A stretch of 11,565 nt of DNA from the NCBI GenBank assembly GCA_937891245.1, contig CALAGB010000216.1, positions 1 through 11,565 on the forward strand, written 5' to 3'. Below are positions 5,429 to 11,565 of this stretch, in pieces. Numbering within the stretch: position 1 is the stretch's first letter; the number at the start of each line of letters is the position of its first letter. The DNA is from an uncultured Thermomicrobiales bacterium. GTDB taxonomy: Bacteria; Chloroflexota; Chloroflexia; Thermomicrobiales; Thermomicrobiaceae. Position numbers and translations under genes: made by a program. The notes under the pieces are model-generated. The model did no database searches. It was given only the letters and a program-made list of their open reading frames with translations, and was not told the origin of the DNA.

Positions 5429-5946
5429 TGACCGCGAACGACGTTGCCTCCACCACGCAGGTCTACCGTGTCTACATCAAGGCGACGCCACAGGCGATCT
5501 GGGATGCGATTACTAAACCGGAATGGACCGCGCGCTACGGCTACACCGGACTTGTCGATTACGAACTGCGGCCGGGCGGTGCCTATAAGGTCTATCCGAC
5601 CGAGCCGTTCAAAGCCGCCAGCGAGGCACAGGGATACCCGGTGCCGGAGGTGATTATCGACGGCGAAGTCCTGGAGGCCGATCCGCCGCGCAAGCTTGTC
5701 ACCACCTTCCGCATGTACCTCGATCCAGCGCTCGCCGCCGAACCGTATACCCGCATTACCCATGAGATTCACGAAGGCGCCGACGGGGTCTGTGCCCTCA
5801 CCCTGACACACGAACTGGAAGGCTCCCCGACGCTGGCGAATATCGTCCGTGGCTCGCTGGAGCCGGGCGGTGCCGGTGGCGGCCATGCCTGGGTGCTCAG
5901 CGACCTCAAGTCACTCCTGGAAATCGGCAAAGCCTTCGCTGAATAA
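5428..5946 (+). CDS. SRPBCC/AHSA1-domain protein
   Basis: A 172-aa protein of the START-like SRPBCC fold, AHSA1 (Aha1 C-terminal-like) family. This fold has a deep cavity for a hydrophobic or aromatic ligand. Seen here: VYIKATPQAIWDAITKPEW (14-33), the usual first strand and helix; ELRPGGAYKV (46-55); GEVLEADPPRKLVTTF (79-94); and the terminal helix GGHAWVLSDLKSLLEIGKAF (151-170). It has no signal peptide and is probably cytoplasmic. The start overlaps the arsR stop, with GGAGA about 8 nt before the ATG. In such pairs the AHSA1 partner is co-expressed with and probably functionally tied to the repressor; the true substrate cannot be told from sequence. Confidence 0.88.
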   Translation: MTANDVASTTQVYRVYIKATPQAIWDAITKPEWTARYGYTGLVDYELRPGGAYKVYPTEPFKAASEAQGYPVPEVIIDGEVLEADPPRKLVTTFRMYLDPALAAEPYTRITHEIHEGADGVCALTLTHELEGSPTLANIVRGSLEPGGAGGGHAWVLSDLKSLLEIGKAFAE

Positions 5947-5961
5947 CCAATCGCTCCCCAT

Positions 5962-5989
5962 TGGAGGCTCCGTCTGGACGGGGCCTCCA
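5962..5989 (+). terminator. Hairpin terminator after the arsR-AHSA1 operon
   Basis: TGGAGGCTCCGT (5962-5973) and ACGGGGCCTCCA (5978-5989) pair over 12 bp (one G-U) around loop CTGG, 15 nt after the stop at 5946. No T run follows. A smaller competing stem CCAAT/ATTGG (5947-5951, 5960-5964) overlaps its 5' arm. Confidence 0.6.
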
Positions 5990-6027
5990 TCTCCGTGTAG
6001 CGCTCTACGAGCGAGGCCTCCCCGGAT

Positions 6028-6035
6028 GCTATGAT
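6028..6035 (+). promoter_or_regulatory. Possible extended -10 element upstream of the AI-2E-family gene
   Basis: GCTATGAT (6028-6035) with the preceding T reads as TGC plus TATGAT, an extended -10. No good -35 lies 16-18 nt upstream. If real, transcription starts near 6042, leaving a short leader with AGAAGGG before the TTG at 6061. It overlaps the in-frame ATG at 6031, which argues against that ATG being the start. Confidence 0.35.
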
Positions 6036-6060
6036 GAGGTGCACGGAGAAGGGTGAGCCG

Positions 6061-7233
6061 TTGTCGCAGGACGATCAGCCAGCTGACCGCCAGGACGGGA
6101 GTGCACCGGGCACGGTGCATGGCTCGCCGCTGGACCGCGCCATGCCGATCTACTACGCCCTGCTGATGGGAATCGGCACGCTGGCGGCGCTCTATCTGCT
6201 GATCGCGCTGCGCGGTGTCGTGCTTCTCCTCTTCATCAGCCTCATCTTTGCCGCTGCCACGGCGAAGCCGGCGGCCCAGTTGCAGCGATTGCATATCCCC
6301 GAAGCGTTCGCGGTCGTTCTGATCTATTTTATCGCCCTGGCGGTATTCGGCATGATCATCTGGTTCGTCGTGCCGCCCCTGCTGAGTCAGATCGCCGGCT
6401 TTGGCGACGACCTCCCATCCTACGTCGAACGCGTGCAGAGCATTGGCCGAACATACGACCGCGTGCGACAGGAATACCCGGAACTGCATTCCTTCGATGA
6501 TCAGTTGCATGATCTTGGCGGTCACGTCGTGGCGGTGGCCGGCCAGCGCCTTACCGCCTTGCCGACGCAGCTCTTCGCCGTCTTTCTCGATACGCTCAGC
6601 GTTGTCGTCATCTCGATCATGATCGTCACCTCGCGCCGCCGCCTTCGAGACCTGATCGTCCTGATCGTCGGCCCGCGCTACCGCCGTCAGACGAACGATA
6701 TTCTGGCGCAGATGTGGGAGCAGCTCGGGCACTATGTGCGGGCCAAGCTGATTGTCATGCTGATCATCGGCAGCATCACCTTTGTCGTGCTCTACCTGCT
6801 CAACATGCCGTTTCCGCTACTCCTCGCTATCGTCGTGGCGCTTGGTGAACTGATCCCACGGGTCGGTCCCTGGCTGGCACGCATTCCGTTGCTGATCTTC
6901 GCCGGCTTCGAGGGGATCACTATCTTTATTCTGGTTGCCGTCGCCTCGGTTCTCATCGAAAACGCCAAGGGGTTGGTTATCTCGCCGTTCGTTGAAGGCG
7001 ATCAGCTCAGCGTCCATCCATTGCTCGTGTTCATTTCGGTCCTCGTTGGATCGGCGTTAATGGGCGCGGCGGGAGCCTTCGTCGCGGTGCCGGCCGCCGC
7101 GATGGTCCAGATCGTCTTTAATGAGGTCATCGTTCCCTGGCGCAGCACGCAATTCGCTGACGCGGCGGGCGAAGAGGCGGCGTCCGAGGCCGCGAGGGCG
7201 GTGCGTGCCCGCACCGAACCGCGGGTCGGCTAA
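6061..7233 (+). CDS. AI-2E family (formerly UPF0118) membrane transporter
   Basis: A 390-aa polytopic membrane protein of the family that includes E. coli TqsA/YdiK and the Na+/H+-type exporters once called UPF0118; the substrate is not predictable. After a polar N-terminal tail (1-27), hydrophobic segments lie at about 31-66, 82-106, 173-190, 228-248, 251-264, 274-300 and 318-350. A soluble helical section (about 110-165) lies between early helices. The hallmark C-terminal region SPFVEGDQLSVHPLLVFISV (308-327), followed by GSALMGAAGAFVAVPAAA (330-347), is clear. The C-terminus is an acidic-basic tail. TTG at 6061 is preferred because AGAAGGG lies 7 nt upstream; the longer ATG at 6031 has no ribosome site and lies within a likely -10 box. 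It is not obviously co-transcribed with its neighbours. Confidence 0.88.
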   Translation: MSQDDQPADRQDGSAPGTVHGSPLDRAMPIYYALLMGIGTLAALYLLIALRGVVLLLFISLIFAAATAKPAAQLQRLHIPEAFAVVLIYFIALAVFGMIIWFVVPPLLSQIAGFGDDLPSYVERVQSIGRTYDRVRQEYPELHSFDDQLHDLGGHVVAVAGQRLTALPTQLFAVFLDTLSVVVISIMIVTSRRRLRDLIVLIVGPRYRRQTNDILAQMWEQLGHYVRAKLIVMLIIGSITFVVLYLLNMPFPLLLAIVVALGELIPRVGPWLARIPLLIFAGFEGITIFILVAVASVLIENAKGLVISPFVEGDQLSVHPLLVFISVLVGSALMGAAGAFVAVPAAAMVQIVFNEVIVPWRSTQFADAAGEEAASEAARAVRARTEPRVG

Positions 7234-7328
7234 TTCGTTGAATACGTAGGCGAAGCGGTACGTGTTTGCGTGGTACGATTGCCTGCCGGCACAACCGAAG
7301 TAGATGATCCAGAGGAGTATGCAACCGA

Positions 7329-8060
7329 GTGAGCAGCCAGTCAGATCGCGAAACGCGGAAGAATCGACGCGTCGCGCGCCGGGAGATCGCGGAACGCCAG
7401 TCGAAGCGGCGACGTCAGTTAATGGTTGTCGGCGCGATTTCCATTGCCGTCATCATCGCGCTCGCTCTGATCATCATCCCCCAATTGGGGAAAGATGGTC
7501 TTGGCGAGATCAAAACGGCTGATGCGTCGGCGGCCGGTTTACCCTCGAACGGCAATGTGCTGGGCGACCCGAGCGCCCCGGTCAAGGTCGTTGAATGGGG
7601 CAATTATCAGTGTCCATTCTGCGGCATCTTCGCGCGGGAGACACAGGGCCAGCTGATCAATGATTACGTGAAGACCGGCAAGGCGACGTTCGAGTTCCGC
7701 AACTTCGCCTTCAACGGCCAGGAATCGTATGACTCGGCGGCGGCCGCTCTGTGCGCGCGTGACCAGGGCAAGTTCTGGGAATACCACGACACACTCTATC
7801 TCAACCAACATGGCGAGAATCAGGGCGCGTTCAGTCGTGATCGCCTCAAGCAGATGGCGCGCACGGTGGGGCTGGACACCGACAAATTCAACCAGTGCCT
7901 CGACAACGACACCTACGCGAACCAGGTGAAGGTCGAGCAGAATGACGCCCTGAATGCCGGGGCGAAGGGCACTCCAACCTTCGCCGTCAACGGTCAGATC
8001 ATCGCCTATAACGGATACGGATCGCTCAAGACAGCGATCGACAATGCATTGGCACAATAA
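7329..8060 (+). CDS. Membrane-anchored DsbA-like thiol-disulfide oxidoreductase
   Basis: A 243-aa extracytoplasmic thioredoxin-fold protein predicted to introduce disulfides into exported proteins. A basic N-terminus (RKNRRVARRE and KRRR) precedes one membrane anchor (32-51), then a short linker. The thioredoxin/DsbA domain runs from about 77. The active site is CPFC (95-98), and the cis-proline loop is KGTPTFAVNG (213-222, P216). Two further cysteines, C142 in ALCARDQGKFW and C190 in FNQCLDND, are typical of this BdbD/DsbA subgroup. The start is GTG at 7329, with AGGAG (7313-7317) 11 nt upstream, slightly long; an ATG at 7319 sits only 1 nt from that site and is in another frame. The VKOR gene begins 2 nt after the TAA, forming a two-gene oxidative-folding unit. 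Confidence 0.93.
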   Translation: MSSQSDRETRKNRRVARREIAERQSKRRRQLMVVGAISIAVIIALALIIIPQLGKDGLGEIKTADASAAGLPSNGNVLGDPSAPVKVVEWGNYQCPFCGIFARETQGQLINDYVKTGKATFEFRNFAFNGQESYDSAAAALCARDQGKFWEYHDTLYLNQHGENQGAFSRDRLKQMARTVGLDTDKFNQCLDNDTYANQVKVEQNDALNAGAKGTPTFAVNGQIIAYNGYGSLKTAIDNALAQ

Positions 8061-8062
8061 CA

Positions 8063-8497
8063 ATGGCGGCAATTCGAGTTATCAACTGGAAGCTGATCAC
8101 CGCGGTTCTGGCGGTCTGCGGCATCGCTGTCGCAACCTACCTGACGATCATCCACTACGACACCGGCGCGCTCGTCTGCACCGTGGGTGATTGCCATACC
8201 GTACAAACGAGTGAGTACAGCATGATCGGTCCGATTCCGGTCGCAATGCTTGGACTCGGGATGTACCTGACGATCGGCGCGATTAGCATCGCGCGCTGGC
8301 GTCGACCCGATTTGACCTCGACGCTGACGATGGTCGCGTTCGCGATCGTGCTGGCCGGGGCGGTCTACGCCGCGTATCTCACCTACCTCGAGTTGAATGT
8401 GATCAATGCGATCTGCCAGTGGTGCGTCCTGTCGGCACTGCTGACGCTCGGCCTCCTCGTCTCCGAAGGTTACGGTTTCTTCAACCACCTCGAGTAG
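8063..8497 (+). CDS. Vitamin K epoxide reductase (VKOR) family membrane protein
   Basis: A 144-aa membrane enzyme expected to re-oxidise the DsbA partner and pass electrons to a quinone. There are four hydrophobic helices at about 8-30, 55-78, 86-108 and 112-135. The redox cysteines are all present: the loop pair C39 and C44 (CTVGDC) and the quinone-proximal CQWC (118-121). The conserved serine-rich turn SEYSMIGPIPVAMLG (50-64) also fits. It starts 2 nt after the dsbA stop and has no separate ribosome site, so translation is likely coupled. VKOR takes the role of DsbB in actinobacteria, cyanobacteria and many Chloroflexota. The hairpin GCGGGG/CCCCGC (8497-8502, 8513-8518) follows its stop. 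Confidence 0.94.
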   Translation: MAAIRVINWKLITAVLAVCGIAVATYLTIIHYDTGALVCTVGDCHTVQTSEYSMIGPIPVAMLGLGMYLTIGAISIARWRRPDLTSTLTMVAFAIVLAGAVYAAYLTYLELNVINAICQWCVLSALLTLGLLVSEGYGFFNHLE

Positions 8498-8518
8498 CGG
8501 GGACGATATATCCCCCGC
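8497..8518 (+). terminator. Hairpin directly after the VKOR stop codon
   Basis: GCGGGG (8497-8502) and CCCCGC (8513-8518) form a 6-bp GC stem with a 10-nt AT-rich loop; its first base is the last base of the TAG. No T tract follows. It is a weak terminator candidate by position. Confidence 0.35.
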
Positions 8519-8528
8519 AGAGGCGCAG

Positions 8529-8641
8529 GAACCCCTGTCATGATGAGCCGCAGCGAAGCATCTCTCCTGCGTTCCTTGGAACCCGCCTTATGGGAAACGG
8601 GAAGGAGATCCCCGCTGGCGGCTCGGGATGACAGGGGGTTC
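8529..8641. repeat. Imperfect palindromic intergenic repeat, 113 bp
   Basis: The left arm (8529-8565, starting GAACCCCTGTCATGATGAGC) and the right arm (8605-8641, ending GGGATGACAGGGGGTTC) are reverse complements with a few mismatches and indels, around a centre of about 40 nt that includes GGAACCCGCC and GGGAAACGGGAAGG. The TGTCAT-x2-GAGC-x-GCAGCGAAGCATCTC style of arm is a familiar dispersed intergenic repeat in many bacterial genomes, including Chloroflexota (from memory). It probably folds into a long hairpin and may help terminate the dsbA-VKOR transcript. Confidence 0.65.
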
Positions 8642-8752
8642 TGCGAGAGAGATTTTTCAGGCCATGTCCCATCAAGGGTGCGTACGGACGCAGAATGTGG
8701 CATCCTGTTGAAGGGCAGCGACCGATCGACAGTTTTGGCCTGTGCGTGATGC

Positions 8753-8782
8753 TTGCAGAACCACATCGTCATGCAATATCCT
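8753..8782 (+). promoter_or_regulatory. Possible promoter for the LCP gene
   Basis: TTGCAG (8753-8758) and TATCCT (8777-8782) with an 18-nt spacer. Both hexamers are moderate matches. Transcription would start near 8790, about 85 nt before the ATG. Confidence 0.35.
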
Positions 8783-8874
8783 GCGCTGGCGCGAGACTGG
8801 TGACTCGTTTGGCGATACCGAGGCGCATGATTTGCGCACCAATGCGCCGGGCCGGTTAGTCGCGGCGGAAATTG

Positions 8875-10140
8875 ATGAAGACGCATCGATATCCACAACG
8901 AAATCGGCGCTATATTCGGTACCAGCGTCCGGAGCCCGTCAACTTCGAGCCGGTGCCCTCAATTCCGCTTGCCGCCGGAGCGCCGGATCTCCCCGCGCTC
9001 GTGCCGATCGACGCCTCCACCGCCGCCGCACCGCCCGCCGGCTCGACCAAACGTCGTCGCTGGACAATGAAGAAAGTTGTCCTGATCGCGGTTCCGGTGC
9101 TCCTGCTCACGCTCACCGCCGCCTTCCTCATACCCGTCCTGCTGGCGGCGCACACCGCCTACAGCCAGATCTTCGTCACGCCGATACCGCATCTCCATGT
9201 CGTGCTCAACGCGCAGGGAACACCCGTTATTGACGATGGGACGCAGACGACGCCGACCCCGACGGCTCCGGCGCTCGCTGCCGCGATCAGCGGTGTCTCA
9301 GTTGCTACACCGGTCGCCGTCGCGACAACCGACCCGGCCGATGCTTTGCCGAATTGGGACGGGACCGGACGCGTCAACATTCTGCTGCTCGGTTCCGATA
9401 CGCGTGGGGCGGATGAAGTCGCGCGCTCGGACACGATGATCCTGGTGACGGTCAATCCGGAAACCAGGCAGGTCGGCATGCTCTCGATCCCGCGTGATCT
9501 GCTCGTCTCGATTCCAAACTATGGCCAGGACAAGATCAACGCCGCCTACGCCTACGGCTCGCAAACCAGTTACACCGGGGCCGGTCTGGCCGTGGCGACC
9601 GTCGAGTACAACTTCGGCGTCACGATCGACTACTTCGCCGAGGTCGACACCTTCGGGATGGCCTCGATCATCGACACGCTCGGTGGCGTCACGCTGGATG
9701 TGGACGCGCCGATCAAGGACGATGAATACCCCGGCAGCGGCAATAACTATATGCGCGTCCTCTTTCACACCGGTTTGCAGCACATGAACGGCACCCAGGC
9801 GGTGCAGTTCGCCCGCACGCGGCACGACGACAACGACTTCGCACGCGGCAATCGTCAGCAACAGCTCCTGCGTGCCCTGCAAGAGCAGGGGGTCGATCTT
9901 AATCTGCTCTCGAAGGCTCGGGAACTACTGACCGAACTCGGTAACACCTTCCGTACCGACCTCTCGCCAACCCAGGTGCTGGCGCTGGCCAAGCTTGGCT
10001 CGAAGATTACGCCGGACGATATCCACTCCTACAACCTGCTCAGCGCGACCAGCGTCTCCTTCGCCCCTGGCCAGCCCTACTACCTCCTCCCGAACTGGGA
10101 TGCCATCCACCAGATCCTCGACGAAATGATGTCGAAGTAG
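8875..10140 (+). CDS. LytR-CpsA-Psr (LCP) family glycopolymer transferase
   Basis: A 421-aa membrane-anchored protein expected to attach lipid-linked glycopolymers to the cell wall outside the membrane. Residues 1-64 are a cytoplasmic tail rich in Arg, Pro and Ala; one membrane helix spans about 66-92; a Pro/Thr/Ala-rich linker (about 115-155) leads to the LCP domain (about 165-335). Key LCP residues are visible: GSDTR (173-177), RSDTM (184-188), the SIPRD loop (204-208), and the basic phosphate-binding set ARTRHDDNDFARGNR (313-327). A helical tail of about 90 residues follows. ATG at 8875 is chosen over the adjacent TTG at 8872; the ribosome site is weak (GCGGAA). It is a single gene, followed by a hairpin at 10160-10188. 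The family often plays a redundant, surface-maintenance role; the polymer transferred is unknown. Confidence 0.92.
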   Translation: MKTHRYPQRNRRYIRYQRPEPVNFEPVPSIPLAAGAPDLPALVPIDASTAAAPPAGSTKRRRWTMKKVVLIAVPVLLLTLTAAFLIPVLLAAHTAYSQIFVTPIPHLHVVLNAQGTPVIDDGTQTTPTPTAPALAAAISGVSVATPVAVATTDPADALPNWDGTGRVNILLLGSDTRGADEVARSDTMILVTVNPETRQVGMLSIPRDLLVSIPNYGQDKINAAYAYGSQTSYTGAGLAVATVEYNFGVTIDYFAEVDTFGMASIIDTLGGVTLDVDAPIKDDEYPGSGNNYMRVLFHTGLQHMNGTQAVQFARTRHDDNDFARGNRQQQLLRALQEQGVDLNLLSKARELLTELGNTFRTDLSPTQVLALAKLGSKITPDDIHSYNLLSATSVSFAPGQPYYLLPNWDAIHQILDEMMSK

Positions 10141-10145
10141 CAACC

Positions 10146-10315
10146 GCCCTCACCCCCGGCCCCTTTCCCGCGCCGCGCGGGAGAGGGGAGCAAACGCGCG
10201 ACTGCTACCACGCGATTTCTGCTTGCTTGCGTGCAGATGAATAGGAGCGCTCACCCGCTGGCATAAAGACACCTCTCTCCCGTACGGAACGGAAGGTGAT
10301 CTGGAGGGTGAGGGC
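10146..10315. repeat. 170-bp interval bounded by 10-bp inverted repeats
   Basis: GCCCTCACCC (10146-10155) and GGGTGAGGGC (10306-10315) are exact reverse complements. Between them lie the 13-bp hairpin, a second CTCACCC copy (10250-10256) and a stem CACCT/AGGTG (10270-10274, 10294-10298). No ORF is present. It could be a REP cluster or a small non-autonomous element; no target-site duplication was seen at its edges. Confidence 0.4.
10160..10188. terminator. GC-rich hairpin after the LCP gene, part of a common intergenic repeat
   Basis: Arms 10160-10172 and 10176-10188 pair over 13 bp (one G-U) around a 3-nt loop. The wording CCCTCACCCCCGGCCCC followed by GGGAGAGGGG is a widespread REP-like intergenic repeat (from memory). 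It sits 19 nt after the stop and could terminate the LCP transcript, but no T run follows. Confidence 0.55.
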
Positions 10316-10322
10316 CGCCCCG

Positions 10323-10351
10323 TTCCCCTGCGCGTCGTTTGCCCGTATGAT
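10323..10351 (+). promoter_or_regulatory. Weak promoter candidate for the serine hydrolase-dppA operon
   Basis: TATGAT (10346-10351) is a good -10, with TTCCCC (10323-10328) at 17 nt as a poor -35. The predicted start near 10358 leaves about 35 nt to the ATG at 10393. Confidence 0.3.
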
Positions 10352-10392
10352 GGCGCGGCAGGGAGTCTGTGTGTTTCGAGAAGGGGAAATCC

Positions 10393-11214
10393 ATGACAAG
10401 CGACGCGGGGAAATGGGCTGAGGTCGAAAAGATTGCCAAGAACGCTGAGGAATCGGGTGGGACGGTCGGGGTGTCGATTCTCGGCCCGTCGGGCGAAACG
10501 TATAGCTATAACGGTGATCGCCAGTTCGGCGCGGCCAGCACGATGAAGATCCCGCTGATGATCGAGATTTTCCGCCAGATCGAGCGGGGCGAGCGCTCAC
10601 TCGATGACGAATACATCCTGAAAGCAGAGGACATCGCGGTCGGCAGCGGCGTTATGCTGCACCTGCATCACGGGATCGGGCTGACGCTCAACGATCTCAT
10701 CTACCTGATGATTTCGATCAGCGACAACACCGCTACCAATATCCTGATCGACATGGCCGGCATGGACGCGGTCAACAAGACGATGCAGGAACTCGGCATG
10801 GCCAATTCGACACTGTCACGCAAGATGCAGGGCAAGCCGGCCGAAGGGGAGCAGCGAGAGAACTGGGCGACGCCGAACGACTATGTCCGGGTTGTCAAGG
10901 CGTTGCTCGACGGCACGGCGGCCTCCGCCGACTCGTGCGCCAAGATGATCGCGATGCTGGAAAAGCAGCAGAATACGCGGCGTATCTCGCGCTATCTGCC
11001 GGAGAGCAAAGAGATTCGCTGGGGTTCGAAGACCGGCAGCGTCAAAGGGGTCACCAATGACGCGGGTTTCATAACCTCACCGGCTGGGACGATGATTATC
11101 GCCGTCTACTGCGAAGCATTGCCCGATCAGCATGTCGGCGAAAAGGCGATTGGCGATATCAGCCGCGCCGCCATGACCGTGACCGGCGTTGCCGAGCCGC
11201 TCCAAACGTCGTAG
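10393..11214 (+). CDS. Serine hydrolase of the class A beta-lactamase fold lacking the usual Glu166
   Basis: A 273-aa protein with the penicillin-binding/beta-lactamase fold. The catalytic motifs are present in order: S49-T-M-K52 (Ser nucleophile and Lys), S110-D-N112, and K213-T-G215. In the omega-loop region (TLSRKMQGKPAEGEQRENWA, 140-159) the position of the class A deacylating glutamate appears to be Met145, judged by aligning to LxRxEPELN by eye. True beta-lactamase activity is therefore doubtful, and a peptidase, esterase or slow acyl-enzyme is more likely. No signal peptide is seen (MTSDAGKWAEVEKIAKN), which is odd for the fold. ATG at 10393 has AAGGGG 6 nt upstream. The dppA-like gene starts 22 nt downstream, so the two are probably co-transcribed and may act on D-amino-acid peptides. 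Confidence 0.88.
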   Translation: MTSDAGKWAEVEKIAKNAEESGGTVGVSILGPSGETYSYNGDRQFGAASTMKIPLMIEIFRQIERGERSLDDEYILKAEDIAVGSGVMLHLHHGIGLTLNDLIYLMISISDNTATNILIDMAGMDAVNKTMQELGMANSTLSRKMQGKPAEGEQRENWATPNDYVRVVKALLDGTAASADSCAKMIAMLEKQQNTRRISRYLPESKEIRWGSKTGSVKGVTNDAGFITSPAGTMIIAVYCEALPDQHVGEKAIGDISRAAMTVTGVAEPLQTS

Positions 11215-11236
11215 GTGATTACGAAAGGGAACCAGT

Positions 11237-11565
11237 GTGAACATCTTTGTCTCGGTTGACATGGAAGGGATCACCGGCATCGTCCATCGCGACATGCTCG
11301 GCTCCGACCAGCGCGAGTACGATCGCGGCCGGCGGCTGATGACAGCCGATGCCAACGCCGCGGTCGAAGGGCTGGTGCAGGCGGGCGCCGACTACGTGCT
11401 GGTGGTCGATGGCCACGGCCCGATGCGGAACCTGCTCTTCGAGGATATGCCCCCGAAATCGCACCTCCTGACTGGCAGCGGCAACTCTAAGGATCACTGC
11501 CAGATCGAAGCGGCCGATAGCCGCAAATTCGACGCAGCGGTGCTGGTTGGCTATCACGCCATGGC
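11237..11565 (+). CDS. DppA-type D-aminopeptidase, family M55 (3' end outside window)
   Basis: The first 109 codons of a zinc aminopeptidase whose characterised relative, B. subtilis DppA, releases D-Ala from D-amino-acid peptides. The opening MNIFVSVDMEGITGI carries D8 and E10; DGHG gives H60, and GYHAMA gives H107, matching the first metal ligands of the family at nearly the same positions. YDRGRRLMTADANAAVEGL (28-46) is also typical. The remaining ligand and the catalytic region lie beyond the window. The start is GTG at 11237, with AAAGGGA 6 nt upstream; the overlapping GTG at 11235 would hit a stop at once. It follows the serine hydrolase by 22 nt, suggesting one operon for turnover of D-Ala-containing peptides. 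Confidence 0.92.
   Translation, partial: MNIFVSVDMEGITGIVHRDMLGSDQREYDRGRRLMTADANAAVEGLVQAGADYVLVVDGHGPMRNLLFEDMPPKSHLLTGSGNSKDHCQIEAADSRKFDAAVLVGYHAM

Larger units (their letters stand above)
8498..8874. other. Repeat-rich intergenic gap before the LCP gene
   Basis: These 377 nt carry no convincing ORF on either strand; a 142-codon minus-strand frame through it has cysteine- and histidine-rich, low-hydrophobicity content and no ribosome site. It holds the VKOR hairpin, the 113-bp palindromic repeat (8529-8641), an 85-bp segment bounded by CAGGCCA (8658-8664) and TGGCCTG (8736-8742), and a possible promoter for the LCP gene (8753-8782). Confidence 0.6.

Noticed and set aside
5023..5886. 287-codon minus-strand ORF antisense to arsR and the AHSA1 gene
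   Set aside because: It is the shadow of two well-supported genes; it shows no domain and carries an Arg/Ser-rich composition typical of antisense frames.
6031..6033. ATG start for the AI-2E-family gene
   Set aside because: It lies inside a probable TATGAT -10 box with no Shine-Dalgarno, while TTG at 6061 has AGAAGGG at 7 nt.
8470..8898. 142-codon minus-strand ORF across the VKOR-LCP gap
   Set aside because: No ribosome site, unnatural composition, overlap with the ends of two strong genes, and most of it lies in repeat sequence.
1..11565. CRISPR arrays, rRNA, tRNA, transposase or phage genes
   Set aside because: No regularly spaced direct repeats, conserved RNA motifs or recombinase domains were seen on either strand.

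Overview
The window reads as a moderately GC-rich (about 60%) bacterial chromosome segment. Shine-Dalgarno sites are AAGGAG/GGAGG-like, GTG and TTG starts are common, and the genes are mostly short operons. The mix of an LCP glycopolymer transferase, a membrane-anchored DsbA with VKOR, an M55 D-aminopeptidase, an ArsR/AHSA1 pair and an ABC-F ATPase, together with the style of the intergenic repeats, fits a monoderm Chloroflexota member, perhaps Thermomicrobia. That placement is inference from general impression, not a database result.

Layout. 1-96 is the 3' end of an unrecognised plus-strand gene. Two minus-strand genes follow: a Nudix hydrolase (157-774) and an ABC-F ATPase (1158-2819). Each has its own promoter and an unusually long leader of about 300 nt. 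The ABC-F leader (2820-3147) holds an upstream ORF, a 9-nt long-range pairing and a textbook intrinsic terminator 78 nt before the start codon, the architecture of attenuation-controlled ABC-F ribosome-protection genes. Divergent from it is a secreted protein with two related helical repeats (3296-3961), closed by a 12-bp hairpin shared with the convergent arsM gene (4034-4891).

arsM and an arsR-AHSA1 pair (5114-5946) are divergent. Between them lie two well-formed promoters. The arsR promoter has perfect -35 and -10 hexamers with a 20-bp palindrome filling the spacer, and the start codon sits almost at the predicted transcription start, so the message is probably leaderless. Next come an AI-2E-family membrane protein (6061-7233) and a dsbA-VKOR operon (7329-8497) for disulfide formation outside the membrane. 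A repeat-rich gap follows, then an LCP protein (8875-10140), a second inverted-repeat-bounded gap, and an operon of a beta-lactamase-fold serine hydrolase (10393-11214) with the first 110 codons of a DppA-type D-aminopeptidase, cut by the window edge.

How they fit together: the second half is largely cell-surface work (disulfide formation, glycopolymer attachment, probable D-amino-acid peptide or peptidoglycan turnover). The first half is stress response (Nudix, ABC-F, arsenic methylation). No mobile-element gene, CRISPR array, tRNA or rRNA was seen. The most interesting material is regulatory: the ABC-F leader, the Nudix leader and the arsR operator-promoter.
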